Source of the DNA: Caulobacter sp.
GTDB lineage: Bacteria > Pseudomonadota > Alphaproteobacteria > Caulobacterales > Caulobacteraceae
Assembly (NCBI GenBank): GCA_028291125.1
Contig: JAQGIN010000194.1
Location: 1 to 8,107 of the forward strand
Direction of reading: 5' to 3'
Length of the DNA stretch: 8,107 nt
In this document: positions 5,349 to 8,107 of the stretch, piece after piece
How positions within the stretch are numbered: position 1 is the first letter of the stretch
Layout: the number at the start of each line of letters is the position of its first letter
Made by a program: the position numbers and the translations under genes
The notes under the pieces: model-generated
The model's database searches: none
What the model saw: only the letters and a program-made list of their open reading frames with translations
Told to the model about the DNA's origin: nothing

Positions 5349-7541
5349 ATGACCCGCTCATCCGCCGCCGCCGCCCGAATTGCGCTGTCGCTCTTCGCCC
5401 TGGTCCTCGCCTCCCAGGCCCATGCTGGGACGGACGCCGAGCGCGCCGCCTGGATCGCCCGGGCCCAGCGGGTGACGATCACCCGCGACGACTGGGGGAT
5501 CGCCCACGTCCGGGGCAAGACCGACGCCGACGCGGTGTTCGGCATGATCTACGCCCAGGCCGAGGACGACTTCAATCGCGTCGAGGCCAACTACCTCACC
5601 GCGCTCGGCCGCACCGCCGAGGCCGAGGGCGAGGCCGCGATCTGGCAGGACCTGCGCCAGAAGCTCTACATCGATCCCGTCGTCTTGAAGGCCGATTACG
5701 CCAAGAGTCCAGCCTGGCTGAAGACCCTGATGAACGCCTGGGCCGACGGCCTGAACTATTATCTGGCCACTCATCCGGACGTGAAACCCAAGGTCATCAG
5801 GCGCTTCGAACCCTGGATGGCGCTGAGCTTCAGCGAAGGCTCCATCGGCGGCGACATCGAACGCGTCTCGCTGAAGGACCTGCAAGCCTTCTATGGCGCC
5901 CCCCAGACCGCCTCGATCGCCGAGGAGCCCCTCACCTTCCCCGAGCCCACCGGCTCCAATGGCATCGCCATCGCGCCGTCGAACACGACCAACCATCACG
6001 CCCTGCTGCTGATCAATCCGCACACCAGCTTCTTCTTCCGTTCCGAGCTGCAGATGACCTCCGATCAGGGCCTCAACGCCTATGGCGCGGCGACCTGGGG
6101 CCAGTTCTTCGTCTATCAGGGCTTCAACGCCAAGGCGGGCTGGATGCACACCTCCAGCGGCGTCGACGTGGTCGACGAGTTCGCCGAGACCATCAGCAAG
6201 GCCGGCGGCAAGCTCACCTACCGCTATGGTTCCGAAGACCGGCCGGTGACGGTCCAGACCGTCAAGGTCCCCTACCGCACCAGGGACGGCGGCGCGGCCG
6301 AGAAGACCTTCACCGTCTACAAGACCCATCACGGCCCCATCGTCCGCGCCGCCGACGGCAAGTGGATCGCCATGGCGCTGATGAACAAGCCGGTCGAGGC
6401 GCTCAGCCAGTCATTCCTGCGCACCAAGGCCGACGGCTACAAATCCTTCCTCAAGGCCTCGGAATTCCAGGCCAATTCCTCGAACAACACCATCTTCGCC
6501 GACGCCGAAGGCTCCATCGCCTACCTGCATCCCCAGTTCATTCCCAAGCGCGACGACAAGTTCGACTACACCAAGGTGGTCGATGGCGCCGACCCGGCCA
6601 CCGACTGGAAGGGCCTGACCCCGGCCGCCGAGGCTCCTCACCTGCTGAACCCCACCAACGGCTGGATCTTCAACACCAACGACTGGCCCTGGTCCGCGGC
6701 AGGCCCCAACAGCCCCAAGCGCGAGGACTATCCCCGGTACATGGACACAGCCGGCGAGAACTATCGCGGCGCCCACGCCACCCTGGTGCTGAAGGACAAG
6801 AAAGACTTCACCCTGCAGTCGCTGATCGCCGCGGCCTACGACCCCTACCTGCCCGGTTTCGCCCAGCTCCTGCCGCAACTGTTCGCCGCCTATGACGGCG
6901 TTCCGGGCGCCGATCCCCTGAAGGTCAAGCTCGCCGACCAGATCGCCCTGCTGCGCGGCTGGGACTATCGCTGGGCCAAGGACTCCACGGCCACCTCGCT
7001 GGCGGTGTTTTGGGGCGAAGCCCTGCGCGACGAAGCCGGCCGCGCGGCCGAGCAGGCCGGCGTCCCGGTCTACGAATACATGGCCACCCGCACCACCGCC
7101 GAGCAGAAGCTGAAGGCGCTGGCCACCGCCTCGGACCGTCTGCAGACCGACTTCGGCGCCTGGCGCACCCCCTGGAGCCGGATCAACTGCTTCCAGCGGA
7201 TCAATGGCGACGTCGTCCAGCCCTTCACCGACGCCGGTCCCTGCACACCAGTGGCTTTCACCTCCGCGCTCTGGGGCTCGCTCGCCTCGTTCCGCGCCCC
7301 GCCGCACGAGGGGACCAAGCGGTTCTACGGAACCAGCGGCAACAGCTTCGTGGCGGTGGTGGAGTTCGGCGAGAAGGTTCGCGCCTACGCGGTCACCGCT
7401 GGCGGCGAGAGCGGCGATCCGAAATCAAAGCACTTCAACGACCAGGCCGAGCGCTATGCGACCGGCAATCTGCGCGAGGTCTATTTCTATCCCGACCAGC
7501 TCAAGGGCCACATCGAGCGGACCTACAGGCCGGGGCAATAG
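5349..7541 (+). CDS. Penicillin-acylase-family amidase, exported precursor
   Basis: A 730-residue N-terminal-nucleophile hydrolase that cleaves amide bonds between an acyl chain and an amine. Relatives include penicillin acylases, aculeacin acylase and acyl-homoserine-lactone acylases such as PvdQ. Residues 1-26 form a Sec signal peptide ending in AHA, which points to the periplasm. The alpha chain (27-202) begins with ITRDDWGIAHVRG (about 37-49), typical of the family. Self-cleavage is expected at Gly202-Ser203 (PTGSNGIAIAPSN), exposing Ser203 as nucleophile. In beta-chain numbering His23 (INPH) and Val70 (SSGVDVV) match positions used in PvdQ. Asn380 in SSNNTIFAD is a likely oxyanion residue. 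Cys614 and Cys632 could form a disulfide. The ATG at 5349 is chosen because it gives the signal peptide; the frame is open upstream to 5232, but that extension is Arg-rich and would bury it. The natural substrate cannot be told from sequence alone. Confidence 0.92.
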   Translation: MTRSSAAAARIALSLFALVLASQAHAGTDAERAAWIARAQRVTITRDDWGIAHVRGKTDADAVFGMIYAQAEDDFNRVEANYLTALGRTAEAEGEAAIWQDLRQKLYIDPVVLKADYAKSPAWLKTLMNAWADGLNYYLATHPDVKPKVIRRFEPWMALSFSEGSIGGDIERVSLKDLQAFYGAPQTASIAEEPLTFPEPTGSNGIAIAPSNTTNHHALLLINPHTSFFFRSELQMTSDQGLNAYGAATWGQFFVYQGFNAKAGWMHTSSGVDVVDEFAETISKAGGKLTYRYGSEDRPVTVQTVKVPYRTRDGGAAEKTFTVYKTHHGPIVRAADGKWIAMALMNKPVEALSQSFLRTKADGYKSFLKASEFQANSSNNTIFADAEGSIAYLHPQFIPKRDDKFDYTKVVDGADPATDWKGLTPAAEAPHLLNPTNGWIFNTNDWPWSAAGPNSPKREDYPRYMDTAGENYRGAHATLVLKDKKDFTLQSLIAAAYDPYLPGFAQLLPQLFAAYDGVPGADPLKVKLADQIALLRGWDYRWAKDSTATSLAVFWGEALRDEAGRAAEQAGVPVYEYMATRTTAEQKLKALATASDRLQTDFGAWRTPWSRINCFQRINGDVVQPFTDAGPCTPVAFTSALWGSLASFRAPPHEGTKRFYGTSGNSFVAVVEFGEKVRAYAVTAGGESGDPKSKHFNDQAERYATGNLREVYFYPDQLKGHIERTYRPGQ

Positions 7542-7544
7542 CTC

Positions 7545-8107
7545 TCAGGAGACCTGGGGCGGCGCGGCTTCGGGCGCCAGCGGCGCGGCCTTGAGCCGCG
7601 CGGCCCAGGTACGCACGGGATGCAGGTATTGGCCGATCAGGCCCGGCGCGATCTTGTCCGGCGCCCCGGTCGGCTCGTTGCAGACGCCCGGCGCATAGAA
7701 GGTCCCGAACATCCGGTCGAACACCGAGAACACGGTGGCGAAATTGACGCCCGAACCCCGGTACTCCAGGGCGTGGTGCCAGCGATGCATGGCCGGCGAG
7801 ATGAACACCCAGTTGAGCTTGCCCAAGGTGCAGGGCAGGTCGGCGTGGATCAGGTGTCCGTAATAGTGGCGCACCAGCACCGCGATGATCATCGCCCAGT
7901 CGGGCAGGCCCAACAGGATCATGCCCAGGAGGTCGATCAGGGTGCCGAGACGGTCGAACGGGTGCATGCGCAGCAGGCTGAACCAAGTCAGGTGCGTGTC
8001 GCTGTGGTGGATCGCGTGCGATGGCCAGAGCCACGAGGTGTGGAAGAGCCGGTGATTGCAGTAGCCCAGGAAGTCGCAGATCACGACGGCGGAGATCACG
8101 GTCCCCA
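7545..8107 (-). CDS. Fatty acid hydroxylase / sterol desaturase family protein, 5' end outside window
   Basis: The C-terminal 186 residues of a membrane di-iron enzyme of the fatty acid hydroxylase superfamily, which uses oxygen to hydroxylate or desaturate lipids, sterols or carotenoids. The histidine boxes that bind the iron pair are present in order: HRLFH, then HAIHH about 11 residues on, and HRWHH nearer the C-terminus. An apolar stretch between them (LGTLIDLLGMILLGLPDWAMIIAVLV) fits a pair of membrane helices. The motif after the last box (GVNFATVFSVFDRMFGTFY) is usual in this family. The tail from about KIAPGLIGQY onward is soluble and Ala/Pro-rich at the end. An in-frame GTG at 8099 is almost certainly internal, because the frame stays open to the edge and the family is normally 250 residues or more. 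The gene is convergent with the acylase gene, with 3 bp between stops. The exact lipid substrate is unknown. Confidence 0.93.
   Translation of the reverse strand, partial: GTVISAVVICDFLGYCNHRLFHTSWLWPSHAIHHSDTHLTWFSLLRMHPFDRLGTLIDLLGMILLGLPDWAMIIAVLVRHYYGHLIHADLPCTLGKLNWVFISPAMHRWHHALEYRGSGVNFATVFSVFDRMFGTFYAPGVCNEPTGAPDKIAPGLIGQYLHPVRTWAARLKAAPLAPEAAPPQVS

Overview
The window is GC-rich bacterial chromosome, and every convincing reading frame shows the third-position G/C bias of such genomes. The gene content (exported gamma-glutamyltransferase, penicillin-acylase-type enzyme, fatty-acid-hydroxylase-type membrane enzyme), the -35-like TTGACGC box and the tRNA-Arg(ACG) fit an alphaproteobacterium, probably of the Caulobacter/Phenylobacterium group. 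That assignment is inferred from style and recalled protein families, not from a search.

Layout from left to right. Positions 1-1676 (minus) hold a gamma-glutamyltransferase precursor whose C-terminus lies outside the window. A 199-bp divergent intergenic region follows, then tRNA-Arg(ACG) (1876-1952, plus) and a strong hairpin (1973-2006). Positions 2053-5171 carry three minus-strand genes read right to left. The first (5171-4371) encodes a 266-residue protein of unknown function. The second (4315-2744) encodes a 523-residue alpha/beta-hydrolase (lipase-like, DUF7379 type). The third (2661-2053) encodes a 202-residue exported DUF1579-like protein with a twin-arginine signal. A 177-bp divergent promoter region separates this block from a 730-residue penicillin-acylase-family enzyme (5349-7541, plus). 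That gene ends 3 bp from the stop of a convergent, partial fatty-acid-hydroxylase/sterol-desaturase gene (7545-8107, minus).

The outer genes are ordinary cell-envelope or metabolic enzymes. GGT and the acylase are both N-terminal-nucleophile amidases made as exported precursors that cut themselves. The part most worth a second look is the 266-residue protein plus lipase-like hydrolase. The two share an almost identical ribosome-binding module and are 55 bp apart, so they are probably co-expressed. From memory, hydrolases of this type often occur with or fused to CHAT (caspase-like) domains in bacterial conflict-type proteins, so an effector or defence role is possible but unproven. No mobile element, CRISPR array or phage gene was seen, and no gap without a gene exceeds 200 bp.
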